Shown here: piece by piece, positions 7,315-15,272 of the stretch | How positions within the stretch are numbered: the first letter of the stretch is position 1 | How the letters are laid out: each line of letters begins with the position of its first letter | IMG/VR virus record: IMGVR_UViG_3300049478_000019 | Coordinates: 1 to 47,947 of that record | DNA length: 47,947 bases | Origin: a virus | Strand: one strand, 5' to 3' | Notes under the pieces: model-generated | Database searches by the model: none | Told to the model about the DNA's origin: nothing | The model's input: the letters and a program-made list of their open reading frames with translations, nothing else | Made by a program: the position numbers and the translations under genes

Positions 7315-8919
7315 ATGAAATGGCTTGACCGATTCACGGGAAAGGAAGAGATCGGCGCACTGCGGTCTATGGTAGAGCAGCAGAGGGGTTCCCTTGCCAT
7401 CGTCGAGAGGATTGCTACCGACGCCATGGGCAGACTCCGGGTGGTCGAAGAAAAAGAGCAATGGGTCAATATCCTTGCCTCGGATTCCAAGCGGGAACTT
7501 GACAAGGATACGCGCAACCGTCTTCGGGAACGATGCATCGATGTTTACTACAAAACCCCCGAGGGCAAGGCCATAATTGAGAACATGACCAATTACATCG
7601 TAGGCGGGGGGGTGAACTGGACGGCCCAGGATGAAAACCCAGTAGTACAGGAATTCATTGACAAGTTCTGCGATGCCGAGAATGTGAGATTTTCCCAGAG
7701 ACAGATAAGCACCGTCAAGCGAACGATGCGGGATGGGGAACTATTTATTCACCTCATTGACGATAGCAAGGGATTCACAAACGCAATGAGGTTCTACCCT
7801 GCCTCCGAAATTGATGAAGTGCAGACTGACCCCCAGGATGCCGAAAAGCCAAAAGCCTATGTGCGGAAATATACGGATGTTGACGGCAAACAGCAAGAAG
7901 AGACTATTCCTGCGGAAGAGATCCATCACATCAAAATTGGCGTGGATGAGGATATCTCCAGGGGGCGACCACTTCTTGAGCCGGTTATGAAGCGAATAAC
8001 TGAGTACGAGGATTGGTTGAGCAACCGAGTTATATTGAATAAAAACAGGACTTCCGTAGTGTTGGAAAAAATCGTAGAAGGCAGTCCCTCAAAAGTAGCT
8101 TCGGTTGCCGCATCCTTCGGGTCAAGTGGATCGGGCGCTTTCAGCACCGATGAATATGCGGTTCCAGCTCCCAAACCCGGAACGGTGATTGTTCATTCCA
8201 AAAACATTGAATACAAATGGAATTCTCCCGACATAAAGGCCCAGGATGTTTCCGAGGATGGCAGGCAGATAAGGCTTTCAATTGCGGCTGGTGTGGGGAT
8301 GCCGGAGTATATTCTGACCTCAGATGCTTCTAATGCTAATTTCGCCAGCACGATGGTCTCCGAATCCCCGTTTGTCAAAGCGGTTGAGGCATGGCAGAAG
8401 TTCTTTGAGGAACATTTCAAGATCATTTTCGCTAGAGTCATCCAACGGGGCATCGATAAGGGATCGTTGCCCAAGAATTCCATTGAGACCGTTATGAAGG
8501 AGTCGGCTAGAAGGCAAATCAATATCCTCAAGGCGATGAAGGAAGCGGCGATCGACCAGAACCAAGGGAACCAAATTAGCAATCAAATAGGCGGGATAAT
8601 CCAGGATCAAACCAAATACGAGGAGAAAATCGTCCCCACAAAGACGCAAGTTGATTTTGAATGGCCTTCGATTCAGACCCGGAATTTATGGGAAGAAACC
8701 CAGGCCATCGATCTGCATTTTACTAACGGCTGGTGCTCCAAGAGAACCGCCAGGATGAGATTCGGCTATGACCCAGACGAAGAGGACCGCATAATCGAGA
8801 AAGAACGGGAGGAAGCCGAGGCGGGAACCGAGGCATACCGGAAGATGAAGGCGGAGACAGCGGGACTTGACAAGAAGATTCAAGATCGGCAGGGCCAGGA
8901 TAATGTCACCGAACAATGA
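7315..8919 (+). CDS. Portal protein
   Basis: This 534-residue protein directly follows the large terminase and resembles lambda/SPP1-type portal proteins, which form the dodecameric DNA entry ring at one capsid vertex. Features include the N-terminal RCIDVYYKTPEGKAIIENMTN-like segment, the central RTMRDGELFIHL and RFYPASEIDEV strands, and a C-terminal charged helix. It overlaps the next small gene by four bases (ATGA). The length is typical. Confidence 0.88.
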   Translation: MKWLDRFTGKEEIGALRSMVEQQRGSLAIVERIATDAMGRLRVVEEKEQWVNILASDSKRELDKDTRNRLRERCIDVYYKTPEGKAIIENMTNYIVGGGVNWTAQDENPVVQEFIDKFCDAENVRFSQRQISTVKRTMRDGELFIHLIDDSKGFTNAMRFYPASEIDEVQTDPQDAEKPKAYVRKYTDVDGKQQEETIPAEEIHHIKIGVDEDISRGRPLLEPVMKRITEYEDWLSNRVILNKNRTSVVLEKIVEGSPSKVASVAASFGSSGSGAFSTDEYAVPAPKPGTVIVHSKNIEYKWNSPDIKAQDVSEDGRQIRLSIAAGVGMPEYILTSDASNANFASTMVSESPFVKAVEAWQKFFEEHFKIIFARVIQRGIDKGSLPKNSIETVMKESARRQINILKAMKEAAIDQNQGNQISNQIGGIIQDQTKYEEKIVPTKTQVDFEWPSIQTRNLWEETQAIDLHFTNGWCSKRTARMRFGYDPDEEDRIIEKEREEAEAGTEAYRKMKAETAGLDKKIQDRQGQDNVTEQ

Positions 8920-9173
8920 GTCGATTATCATTCTTAAGACATGTCATTTCCATTGAAAACAAAATCCAGGCAATCTATGACAAGGCCACAAGAGAGATCA
9001 AGAAATTGCCATTAGTCCCAGCATCCAGGGCGGAGGCCAAGGCGATCCAGGAATATGCCGACCAGGAGACTATCGAGATAATCAGGAATTCAGTCAGGCA
9101 CGGGGCGGAGGTCGGGGAGGAGGAAGCGATAAGGCGGGCACTTGAGGAAATGAAGAAGAGGTGGCCCAAATAA
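8916..9173 (+). CDS. Small protein between portal and MuF genes
   Basis: This 85-residue, largely helical and charged protein starts in an ATGA overlap with the portal and ends in a TAATG overlap with the MuF gene. No family is recognised. Coiled-coil-like composition (EAKAIQEYADQETIEII) and position suggest a minor head component or chaperone. Confidence 0.6.
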   Translation: MSRLSFLRHVISIENKIQAIYDKATREIKKLPLVPASRAEAKAIQEYADQETIEIIRNSVRHGAEVGEEEAIRRALEEMKKRWPK

Positions 9174-10654
9174 TGCCCGAGACCACTTTTACATTCACGG
9201 ATGTTGCCACCGAGGCCGAACGCCAGACGGTCATGAGAAATGTGGCTGGGGTCCGGCTTTCGCAGCGCCTTTGGAATCTGAGCAATGAGAACCAGAAGAA
9301 CATCAACCGGGTGGTGCAGGATAGCGTCCGCATCGGGCGGGATCTGGTATCAACGGGCAAGGAATTGGTAAATATCGACCCAGGCATGGTCAAGGTGAGA
9401 ATCCCGAAATATGTGAATGAATTGGCTGATGCCTCGAGGCAGGCTAGGGCATTGTCGGATAATTCCATCCTCCAGCAGACGGTTAGGAAATATGAGTCTT
9501 ATATCAACAAGTTAACGCGGGGATTGGAGCCGGAGGATATCCAGAAGCGATACGCCCATCTTGGAATCCGGGGAGCCTCCCGAATGCTGGTCAGGCGCCT
9601 ATCATCCCAAAATGAGGAAGTCTATGCCTCGGCGGTTGACAAATGGGTGAAGAGGAAGGCCAGCTACCAGGCGCGAGTGGTGGCCCGGAACGAGACCAAT
9701 GAGGCCCATTGGAATGCGATGCAGGCGGAGGCCAGCGATAAGCCCTATTTGGTTGGTTTTAAATGGAATTTTGGATCTCATCCACGCGCAGACGTATGCA
9801 ATGAACTCCATGATCAGAATTTATATGGCCTCGGGAATGGTGTCTATCCCGTGGGAAGTGTGCCCCCACGGCCGCATCCTAACTGTAACTGTTATTTGAG
9901 TCAGGAAATGGACAAGGACTATTTCGCCACCCATACCCCATCTGCTGAATTGATGCAGCAGGTGAAGGACGATCCTCGATTTGATGAATTTCATTCATGG
10001 GCGGATTCGTGGTTGGGGAAGATTGGGGCGGCGCCATTATTACCGCGTGGACAGATATTTCCACTCCCCACCAAAATAGATATAGAGAAATCTATTGAGG
10101 ATGCGGTCAATGATGCCTATAATTTTGGCAATCGAACGGGAAATGAAGTTGGCATATTCATTGATAATGACACGGGCCAAATGATAGATAGAACGGCAGG
10201 AAGTTCAAATTATGTGGCATTGGGAGATGCGTATTCTAAATTGAAAAAGGACGGAAATTATACTCTTGTTCATAATCATCCAACATCGGCCTCCTTCAGT
10301 TCTACAAATATTTTGAATTTATTACAGCCAGGAATAAGAAATCTTGTGGTTATTGGTCACGATGGCACAAAATATTTCCTTTCATGGAAAGAGGGAACAA
10401 AAATTCCCCCCAACAACGAAAGGATTAGAGACGTGATTACTCAAACTTGGCGACATTACGAATCCCAATTGATGGATAAATATCTATCTCCCATAAGGAG
10501 AAAAGTTGACGAATTAATAGCTGCCGGAAAGATGAAATACGGAGATCCTTATCCCAAAGAATTAATTGTCCCGGCCTGGAAAGAGCACAGTCATGAGATT
10601 ATGCAAAAGGTAGCCGAGACCGGAGAAATGGCCTATCGGCGAGAACTTCCTTAA
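9173..10654 (+). CDS. MuF-type minor head protein with JAB-like C-terminal domain
   Basis: The start is taken at ATG 9173 in a TAATG overlap; an in-frame GTG at 9161 is the alternative. The N-terminal 255 residues match phage Mu gpF-like head morphogenesis proteins, with the Cys/His segment SHPRADVC to RPHPNCNC typical of the family. The C-terminal half has a conserved-looking Glu near 325 and HNHPTSASFS at 367-376, which resembles the H-x-H-P...S-x-x-D motif of JAB/MPN metalloproteases, but the last Asp is replaced by Asn. MuF proteins often carry variable C-terminal effector domains that are injected with DNA. The MuF part is secure; the JAB call is tentative. Confidence 0.8.
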   Translation: MPETTFTFTDVATEAERQTVMRNVAGVRLSQRLWNLSNENQKNINRVVQDSVRIGRDLVSTGKELVNIDPGMVKVRIPKYVNELADASRQARALSDNSILQQTVRKYESYINKLTRGLEPEDIQKRYAHLGIRGASRMLVRRLSSQNEEVYASAVDKWVKRKASYQARVVARNETNEAHWNAMQAEASDKPYLVGFKWNFGSHPRADVCNELHDQNLYGLGNGVYPVGSVPPRPHPNCNCYLSQEMDKDYFATHTPSAELMQQVKDDPRFDEFHSWADSWLGKIGAAPLLPRGQIFPLPTKIDIEKSIEDAVNDAYNFGNRTGNEVGIFIDNDTGQMIDRTAGSSNYVALGDAYSKLKKDGNYTLVHNHPTSASFSSTNILNLLQPGIRNLVVIGHDGTKYFLSWKEGTKIPPNNERIRDVITQTWRHYESQLMDKYLSPIRRKVDELIAAGKMKYGDPYPKELIVPAWKEHSHEIMQKVAETGEMAYRRELP

Positions 10655-10800
10655 TGAATATTGATGATCAAGAAGTTAATAATCCCCCCTATGATGAATT
10701 TGGCCGTTTATGGGATAAGGCGGAAAAGTTAAAAATTCTAAATTATAAGAAAATGACCAAGGAGGAATTAATTGACGCGATACGAAGAAAGCAAAAATAA
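10654..10800 (+). CDS. 48-residue SAP-like small protein
   Basis: The ATG overlaps the MuF stop (TAATG) and the frame runs to TAA 10798-10800, giving 48 residues. The C-terminal half (KMTKEELIDAIRRK) matches the helix-extended-helix pattern of Rho-N/SAP nucleic-acid-binding motifs. The next gene's ribosome binding site lies inside it. Short length limits certainty, but both junctions are typical of real phage genes. Confidence 0.55.
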   Translation: MNIDDQEVNNPPYDEFGRLWDKAEKLKILNYKKMTKEELIDAIRRKQK

Positions 10801-11068
10801 ACCGATGGATGCCGATTTCAAAGAGAAAAAATTAACCTTCCATGCCAAGATAAGCAAGATTCGATGGCAGGCAGATATGTACGATTCGGCGGAGGTGTCT
10901 GCGGATTATTGCTGTGAGGGGGCCATTAAGAATGCGGGGCAGTTGTTTCCCCAAACTACCACAGCGGGCGGGCGAGATCCAGCCAATTTCCTCAAGGTGA
11001 TTTACAATGGCAAGGTGATTGATGAATGCCCATTCTGCGGAGCCAAGCTGGAAGTGATCAAGGAATGA
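10772..11068 (+). CDS. Hypothetical protein with C-terminal CxxC
   Basis: TTG 10772 is preceded by AAGGAGG at 10759-10765, which decides this start, giving 98 residues. It has a Cys-Cys pair in the middle (YCCEGA) and CPFCG near the C-terminus, so a metal may be bound between them. It overlaps the next gene by four bases. No function is assigned. Confidence 0.6.
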   Translation: MTRYEESKNKPMDADFKEKKLTFHAKISKIRWQADMYDSAEVSADYCCEGAIKNAGQLFPQTTTAGGRDPANFLKVIYNGKVIDECPFCGAKLEVIKE

Positions 11069-11292
11069 AGGGCATTCTTGAATTCGACCTTCCCGAGGAT
11101 GAATGCAACTTTAAGATTGCATCCACCGCCATGGATTGGGCCTTGACGATTCTGGAAATGGATAGGTGGCTAAGGGATAAGTTGAAGCATGGCCATGAGT
11201 TTAAGAATACAGATGAAGCACTTCAATTCATGAGAGATTATTTGAATTCGGAGTTGGCCGGAAGGAATTTGAATTTGGATATGATTGAATAA
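11065..11292 (+). CDS. Small hypothetical phage protein
   Basis: ATG 11065 in an ATGA overlap is preferred over the in-frame ATG 11026, giving 75 residues. The protein is helical and acidic (AMDWALTILEMDRWLRDKLK). It resembles small conserved phage proteins of unknown function located before the prohead protease. It is the last gene before the terminator at 11317. Confidence 0.65.
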   Translation: MKGILEFDLPEDECNFKIASTAMDWALTILEMDRWLRDKLKHGHEFKNTDEALQFMRDYLNSELAGRNLNLDMIE

Positions 11293-11316
11293 CCGATATA
11301 GATTTCGTAACAACCG

Positions 11317-11341
11317 AAGGCCCTCTTTGAGGGTTTTTTTA
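11317..11341 (+). terminator. Hairpin plus T7 before protease/scaffold gene
   Basis: CCCTC (11321-11325) and GAGGG (11329-11333) flank a TTT loop and are followed by seven T. It ends only about ten bases before the ribosome binding site of the protease gene, so it may attenuate or protect transcripts rather than simply end an operon. Confidence 0.75.
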
Positions 11342-11355
11342 TTGGGAGAATTCAA

Positions 11356-12849
11356 ATGCCGATGAAACCAAATCCTGGCGAGTCTGAAAAGGATTTCGTC
11401 AGCAGATGCATAGGATTTCACACGAAGAATAACGATAAGGGCAGGAATGTGGATCAGATTAGCGCGATGTGCTACTCGATGTTCAAGGAGTCGGATCAGA
11501 TTAAGGAAGCGGAATGGGATGCCGCCTTCATCAATAGTCTTCCCGATTCTTGTTTTGGCTATATCGAGCCTGGAGGATCCAAAGACGGCGAAGGTAAGAC
11601 GGTTCCCCGATCCCTGCGCCATTTCCCCTACAAAGATGCCTCTGGCAAGATCGACCTGCCCCACTTGACAAATGCCTTGGGACGTGCCCCTCAATCGCCA
11701 TTTGGAGATAAGGCAATGCCGAAATTAAAGGCGGCGGCGAAATCGGCGGGGGTTGGACAGGCGGCGGAGTCTTTCAAGCAGAACATCCATGAGGCCATTC
11801 CCCTTAGTGAGGGCCAGATAATCCCCGATCAAGACGGCAAGAAATCGTTTCTGGCCTGGTGGCCATTATTGAGAGAAGGCCCAGGGAATAAGGCCCACAA
11901 GAATTTCTACCATAAGACTGCCCTTGAGTCAGTGGTCTCTCGCATTCCCCTTAGAAACAAAATGTTCTTTGGGCATATGGAGGGAGATGTTAAACCAACC
12001 GAGAGAAGCGTCAAGGATTGGGCCGCGAGTATCCGTGAAACCAAGATCGAGAATGGGGTGCTTTTCGGCAAGGTCCAGGCCCTTGACCCCTGGCTCAAAG
12101 AAAGGATGTATGATGCCCCCGCCGACCTTGCGGCCTCGATTGAGGCCCGGGGCAAGGCGGGAAAAACCATAGATCACGAAGGCGAGAAGTGGAACCTGAT
12201 TGAGGAGATAAGGTGGCTCAATGGGTTCCAGATTGTTGACTATCCGGGCAATGCCCCGATGGGAATCACAATAACCGAATCTGATAAGGATTCAAACGGA
12301 GACGAATACATGACTATTGCGGAACTGAAAGAAAAAAACCCGGAATTATATTCCGAGATCGAAAAAGAACTCAAGGAGGCTGCTAAGGCCGATTTGGATA
12401 AAGTGACGACCGAGAAAGATGCGGCCCTGAAAGTCAAGGATGATGAAATCAAGAAACTGAAGGAATCTCAGACGGCGGATCAGGCGTCCATGACCTCCCT
12501 CAAAGAATCCGTAATCAAATTAGAGGCCAAGGTTGACGGCTTCGAGGCACTTGGGAAAAAGAAAGAACGGGATGCCAAAGTCACCGCCGAAATGGCCAAG
12601 CTACCCAAAGAAGCCATTACCGACAAATTCAAGGAGTTGGTCGAGTCTGCCAAGGATGAGAAGTCAGCCCTGGAATTGATCGACGAACGTGCAAAACTCT
12701 TTGAGGGCAAAGTCATTGGCCACGGGAAGACGCAGGAAAAGACCGGTGAAGAAGGCGTGAAAGAACGATATGCGATCTTTGCGCACGCGCTCGGACAGAA
12801 GACCCCTGAAGAGATAGAAGCCGAAAGAAAAGCTAAAGAAGGAAAATAA
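11356..12849 (+). CDS. Prohead protease / scaffold fusion
   Basis: This 497-residue protein lies between the portal/MuF genes and the major capsid gene. Residues 1-45 have a Cys-containing segment seen in phage head proteins. Residues about 55-130 contain the segment LPDSCFGYIEPGG to LPHLTNALGR, a separate domain. Residues about 160-310 (FFGHMEGDVKPTERSV, ASIEARG) look like a prohead protease that matures the capsid. The C-terminal 180 residues are Lys/Glu-rich coiled coil, as in internal scaffolds. The catalytic residues are not certain from sequence alone. Confidence 0.7.
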   Translation: MPMKPNPGESEKDFVSRCIGFHTKNNDKGRNVDQISAMCYSMFKESDQIKEAEWDAAFINSLPDSCFGYIEPGGSKDGEGKTVPRSLRHFPYKDASGKIDLPHLTNALGRAPQSPFGDKAMPKLKAAAKSAGVGQAAESFKQNIHEAIPLSEGQIIPDQDGKKSFLAWWPLLREGPGNKAHKNFYHKTALESVVSRIPLRNKMFFGHMEGDVKPTERSVKDWAASIRETKIENGVLFGKVQALDPWLKERMYDAPADLAASIEARGKAGKTIDHEGEKWNLIEEIRWLNGFQIVDYPGNAPMGITITESDKDSNGDEYMTIAELKEKNPELYSEIEKELKEAAKADLDKVTTEKDAALKVKDDEIKKLKESQTADQASMTSLKESVIKLEAKVDGFEALGKKKERDAKVTAEMAKLPKEAITDKFKELVESAKDEKSALELIDERAKLFEGKVIGHGKTQEKTGEEGVKERYAIFAHALGQKTPEEIEAERKAKEGK

Positions 12850-12855
12850 GTTTCA

Positions 12856-12917
12856 ATTCGCCAACGGCGAATATCACCGGGTGCCGGGACTGCGAGGCTG
12901 ACGCCTACTTCTCGGCA
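12856..12917 (+). promoter_or_regulatory. Hairpin-rich leader of decoration gene
   Basis: ATTCGCC (12856-12862) and GGCGAAT (12866-12872) form a perfect seven-base-pair stem with a three-base loop. Downstream, TGCCG pairs with CGGCA around an inner AGGC-TGAC-GCCT stem. There is no T tract, so it is not an intrinsic terminator. It may shape expression or stability of the decoration-protein message. Confidence 0.4.
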
Positions 12918-12940
12918 TTCGTATTCCAAGGAGAAAAATA

Positions 12941-13885
12941 ATGGCTCAGAAAGCCGAGAATTTTAAATTTGAGGGGAAGTATTCAGAGTATATCCCCGTT
13001 GCCAGCACCCAGGTTTCATCCGGAGATGCTGTTTCCGTGGTGAACGGAAGACTCCAGGTGTCTACCGCCCTTAAGGCCGATTACAAGAATTTCGTCGGCT
13101 TTAGCGATGACAACTGGAACGCAACCGTGGCCATCCAGAGATACGGGGCTGCATCTACGGATTTTGCCACGCCGACAACCAGACCAGTCAAGTTGAAGGT
13201 TTACCAGGATGGCGTTTTTGATTTGGCCATCCGAGAAGCCGCAGGAACTGCTGGACAGGCCGTTTATCTGTTGACTGCCACAACCGGAGCTCAGGTTTTT
13301 ACTATCGAACCGAATACGGTGGCGGCCGAGACGGTCATGGGACCTGTGGGATTCCTGTACGAGACCTTTACTGGCGCTACCGCCAATGACTGCCAGAAGG
13401 TGCGGATTACTGCCGGTCTGCAAAACAACCCCCGCGATATAAGGTGGCATCTGATGAACCGCATTATCCTGTGGGGTGCCGGTCCAACCACCAATTGCGT
13501 TCGGTTGATCGGGCAATGTGCGGCGGGCGATAGTTACGCCATCAGCATTGGTCGATTCGCGGCACTGGTCAACGGAGTCTTGGTATTTATCAACTCTGAC
13601 TGCACCGTGGGAACGATGCAACTGACTGATAGCGTAGAGCACAACATGATCGTCATGTGGGGTATTGGTTCTGCGGGATCCGTCTGCATTTTCTATGATA
13701 CCGCCAAGAGGACGGCTTCCGGAACGGTTGCGAGCGCCACGATGAGAGCCGATCCCTATTATTGGCCATCGATGACAACTGACTATCTGCCATTCGCGAT
13801 GGGCTTTGTCCGGTCCGATTCCGGAATATCGGGGCCGATCTACGTTGTATTCCCGACTGTAGCTGATTGTTTGCGCGTAACCTGA
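12941..13885 (+). CDS. Head decoration protein (DUF2190-like N-terminus)
   Basis: The first 150 residues are an Ala/Gly/Thr/Val-rich beta domain (VSSGDAVSVVNGRLQV, AGTAGQAVYLLT) resembling DUF2190-type capsid decoration proteins. Residues 165-314 add a second beta-rich domain of unknown role, unusual in length for the family. The gene has a good AAGGAG ribosome binding site and a structured leader. Its place between protease and major capsid fits a decoration role. Confidence 0.6.
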   Translation: MAQKAENFKFEGKYSEYIPVASTQVSSGDAVSVVNGRLQVSTALKADYKNFVGFSDDNWNATVAIQRYGAASTDFATPTTRPVKLKVYQDGVFDLAIREAAGTAGQAVYLLTATTGAQVFTIEPNTVAAETVMGPVGFLYETFTGATANDCQKVRITAGLQNNPRDIRWHLMNRIILWGAGPTTNCVRLIGQCAAGDSYAISIGRFAALVNGVLVFINSDCTVGTMQLTDSVEHNMIVMWGIGSAGSVCIFYDTAKRTASGTVASATMRADPYYWPSMTTDYLPFAMGFVRSDSGISGPIYVVFPTVADCLRVT

Positions 13886-13905
13886 GTAATTTCAAGGAGT
13901 TAGAT

Positions 13906-13974
13906 ATGGGGTGTGGTGGGGATGACTCATTACACCCCAATAATTTGAGTAAATATTTTCCCGCGTGGTTTTAG
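13906..13974 (+). CDS. Possible 22-residue peptide
   Basis: ATG 13906 is preceded by AAGGAG at 13894-13899 and the frame stops at TAG 13972-13974, inside the first hairpin loop of the structured element. The peptide contains MGCGGDD and ends in aromatic residues. It could be a leader peptide whose translation affects the hairpin, or chance. Confidence 0.25.
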   Translation: MGCGGDDSLHPNNLSKYFPAWF

Positions 13975-14033
13975 CTCCTTTCTCCCACGCGGCCTCCGGG
14001 CGAGGCGGGCTACCTCCTCGGCGCGTCTCGCCC
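13961..14033 (+). promoter_or_regulatory. Two-hairpin RNA element, copy A
   Basis: CCGCGTGG (13961-13968) pairs with CCACGCGG (13985-13992) around a pyrimidine-rich loop. After the spacer CCTCC, GGGCGAG (13998-14004) pairs with CTCGCCC (14027-14033), with an inner GCG/CGC stem, a 3'-side bulge and a loop containing CTACCTCCTCG. No T tract follows. The same layout with different sequence recurs at 17407-17482. Confidence 0.6.
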
Positions 14034-14059
14034 ACCTTTAGGAAAGGCAGGTGATATAG

Positions 14060-14221
14060 ATGTGCAAATGTGCTTGTGGTTTTGAGGGGACTGAATCGCA
14101 AGTTTTTGCTCATGTTTATTATTCTTATAATCCAGGACAACATTTTTCGGTTAAAGAATATAAGTGTATCTGTACCACAATTAAAAACAAGGATTGTTTA
14201 ATTCACGCGGACAGTCCATAG
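14060..14221 (+). CDS. Small Cys-rich protein
   Basis: ATG 14060 follows GGCAGGTGAT and the frame runs to TAG 14219-14221, giving 53 residues. It begins M-C-K-C-A-C and has a second C-x-C plus a further Cys in the C-terminal half, which suggests a small zinc-binding fold. No family is recognised. It begins soon after the two-hairpin element. Confidence 0.5.
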   Translation: MCKCACGFEGTESQVFAHVYYSYNPGQHFSVKEYKCICTTIKNKDCLIHADSP

Positions 14222-14235
14222 GGGAGGTGATGTGG

Positions 14236-14385
14236 ATGCAAAGCCCTGAATCTCCAAAGTTTGGTGAAGCTGGGTATGTTAGTCAATTAGACTCCGGGGG
14301 GTGCGTGTCGGAGTGGGAAGAAAAACAAGCACGTGCGGTTCTTTCGGAAAAAGTTTTGGCGAGAGACTGGGATCAGCAGAATTGA
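14236..14385 (+). CDS. Small hypothetical protein
   Basis: GGGGAGGTG at 14221-14229 places the likely start at ATG 14236 (or ATG 14230), giving about 49 residues. The protein is polar and contains QSPESPKFGEAG and ARAVLSEKV. The underlying DNA includes an inverted repeat (ACTCCG/CGGAGT). No family is recognised. Confidence 0.4.
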   Translation: MQSPESPKFGEAGYVSQLDSGGCVSEWEEKQARAVLSEKVLARDWDQQN

Positions 14386-14402
14386 TCATCCTTAAAGTTG
14401 AC

Positions 14403-14480
14403 ATGCCGAGAAAACAACAACTAATTATTAATGCCGGAAATTGGGTATTAACTATTAAAAAATGTAAGGAAAATAAATAA
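14403..14480 (+). CDS. Possible 25-residue basic peptide
   Basis: ATG 14403 opens a short frame ending in TAA that overlaps the next ATG (TAATG). A TTGACA sequence covers 14398-14403, but no good -10 box follows. The peptide is basic (MPRKQQL, TIKKCKENK). The overlap supports translation; length argues against. Confidence 0.3.
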   Translation: MPRKQQLIINAGNWVLTIKKCKENK

Positions 14481-14671
14481 TGCCTGTTCATAAAGGGGGC
14501 AAGGGTGGAACCAAGAAATATGGGCGCAATAAGATAAAGTGTGCCCGATACCGTGCAGAGGGGAAAAAAGAAAAAAACAAAAAGAGAAGAATCTTGACCC
14601 AAAAAAGAAAAGAACAAAAGAAGCACTTGAAATTAGAAAGAAAAAAATTATTTGAACATTCAATCAGATAG
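14480..14671 (+). CDS. Small highly basic Lys/Arg-rich protein
   Basis: This 63-residue protein is more than one third Lys or Arg (KKEKNKKRRIL, KRKEQKKHLKLERKK) and begins MPVHKGGKGGTKKYG. It overlaps the methyltransferase start by 20 bases. Such basic proteins may bind nucleic acid, for example packaged DNA. No family is recognised. Confidence 0.5.
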   Translation: MPVHKGGKGGTKKYGRNKIKCARYRAEGKKEKNKKRRILTQKRKEQKKHLKLERKKLFEHSIR

Positions 14672-15272
14672 ATGGACTGGAAAATTCGGGGATGATTATG
14701 TTAGAAGATCACTGTTATCTCCTGATATCATCGCAAAAAGATCCGCAACGTTCCGATCCATCTTTTGGTCTTTCGCGCAGGAACCTACATCCATTTTGGA
14801 GGTTGGCTGTAATATCGGTTGCAATCTATTAGCTTTTAGGCCGCATGTAGTTCCGCCAAATTTACTTATCGGGGTAGAGCCGAATGAAACAGCCCGCCGA
14901 ATTGCTCTCATGTGGGGACTGGCGGTTTATCCGGATTTCGGACACGACCTAAAATTTCTTGACACATTTTTTGATGTAGTCTTTACTTGTGGAGTTCTAA
15001 TGCATTGCGATATTGAGATGGCGGAAAAGATCGCTGATGAAATGAACAGGGTCTCAAAAAGGTGTCTGATGTTTATGGAATATTTTGGGAACGAGGACAA
15101 AGAAATTCCCTATCGAGAAGAAAAAGAATATCTCTGGGAAAGGCCATGGCCAAATTATTTCAAAAAGTGGGGATTCGGCGAGCCAGCAGTATACGGCTTT
15201 CTGGAACCGGATCAAGGATTTGATTCGATCAATTATTGGATTTATCCGAAACGGCCCGAAAGGATTCTATGA
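14652..15272 (+). CDS. Pseudaminic-acid-associated methyltransferase, copy 1
   Basis: This 206-residue SAM-dependent methyltransferase has the motif ILEVGCNIGCNL (SAM-binding loop), GVEPNE (acidic end of strand 2) and VFTCGVLMHC. The N-terminal W-x-G-K-F-G-D-D-Y and the C-terminal EYF...IPYREE...LWERPW are hallmarks of the family named pseudaminic acid biosynthesis-associated methylase. The substrate is presumably a nonulosonic acid or its precursor. It is followed by a paralogue in an ATGA overlap and then by a Maf-like gene, so the three form one unit. Confidence 0.8.
   Translation: MNIQSDRWTGKFGDDYVRRSLLSPDIIAKRSATFRSIFWSFAQEPTSILEVGCNIGCNLLAFRPHVVPPNLLIGVEPNETARRIALMWGLAVYPDFGHDLKFLDTFFDVVFTCGVLMHCDIEMAEKIADEMNRVSKRCLMFMEYFGNEDKEIPYREEKEYLWERPWPNYFKKWGFGEPAVYGFLEPDQGFDSINYWIYPKRPERIL

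Noticed and set aside
13016-13642. 208-residue open frame on the - strand
   Set aside because: It is opposite the decoration protein gene and has no supporting start or neighbours.
14230-14385. Group II intron fragment
   Set aside because: A vague resemblance of bases near 14330 to intron domains was noticed, but there is no domain V hairpin or reverse transcriptase.
14398-14403. TTGACA as a -35 promoter box
   Set aside because: No acceptable -10 box lies at 16-18 bases.
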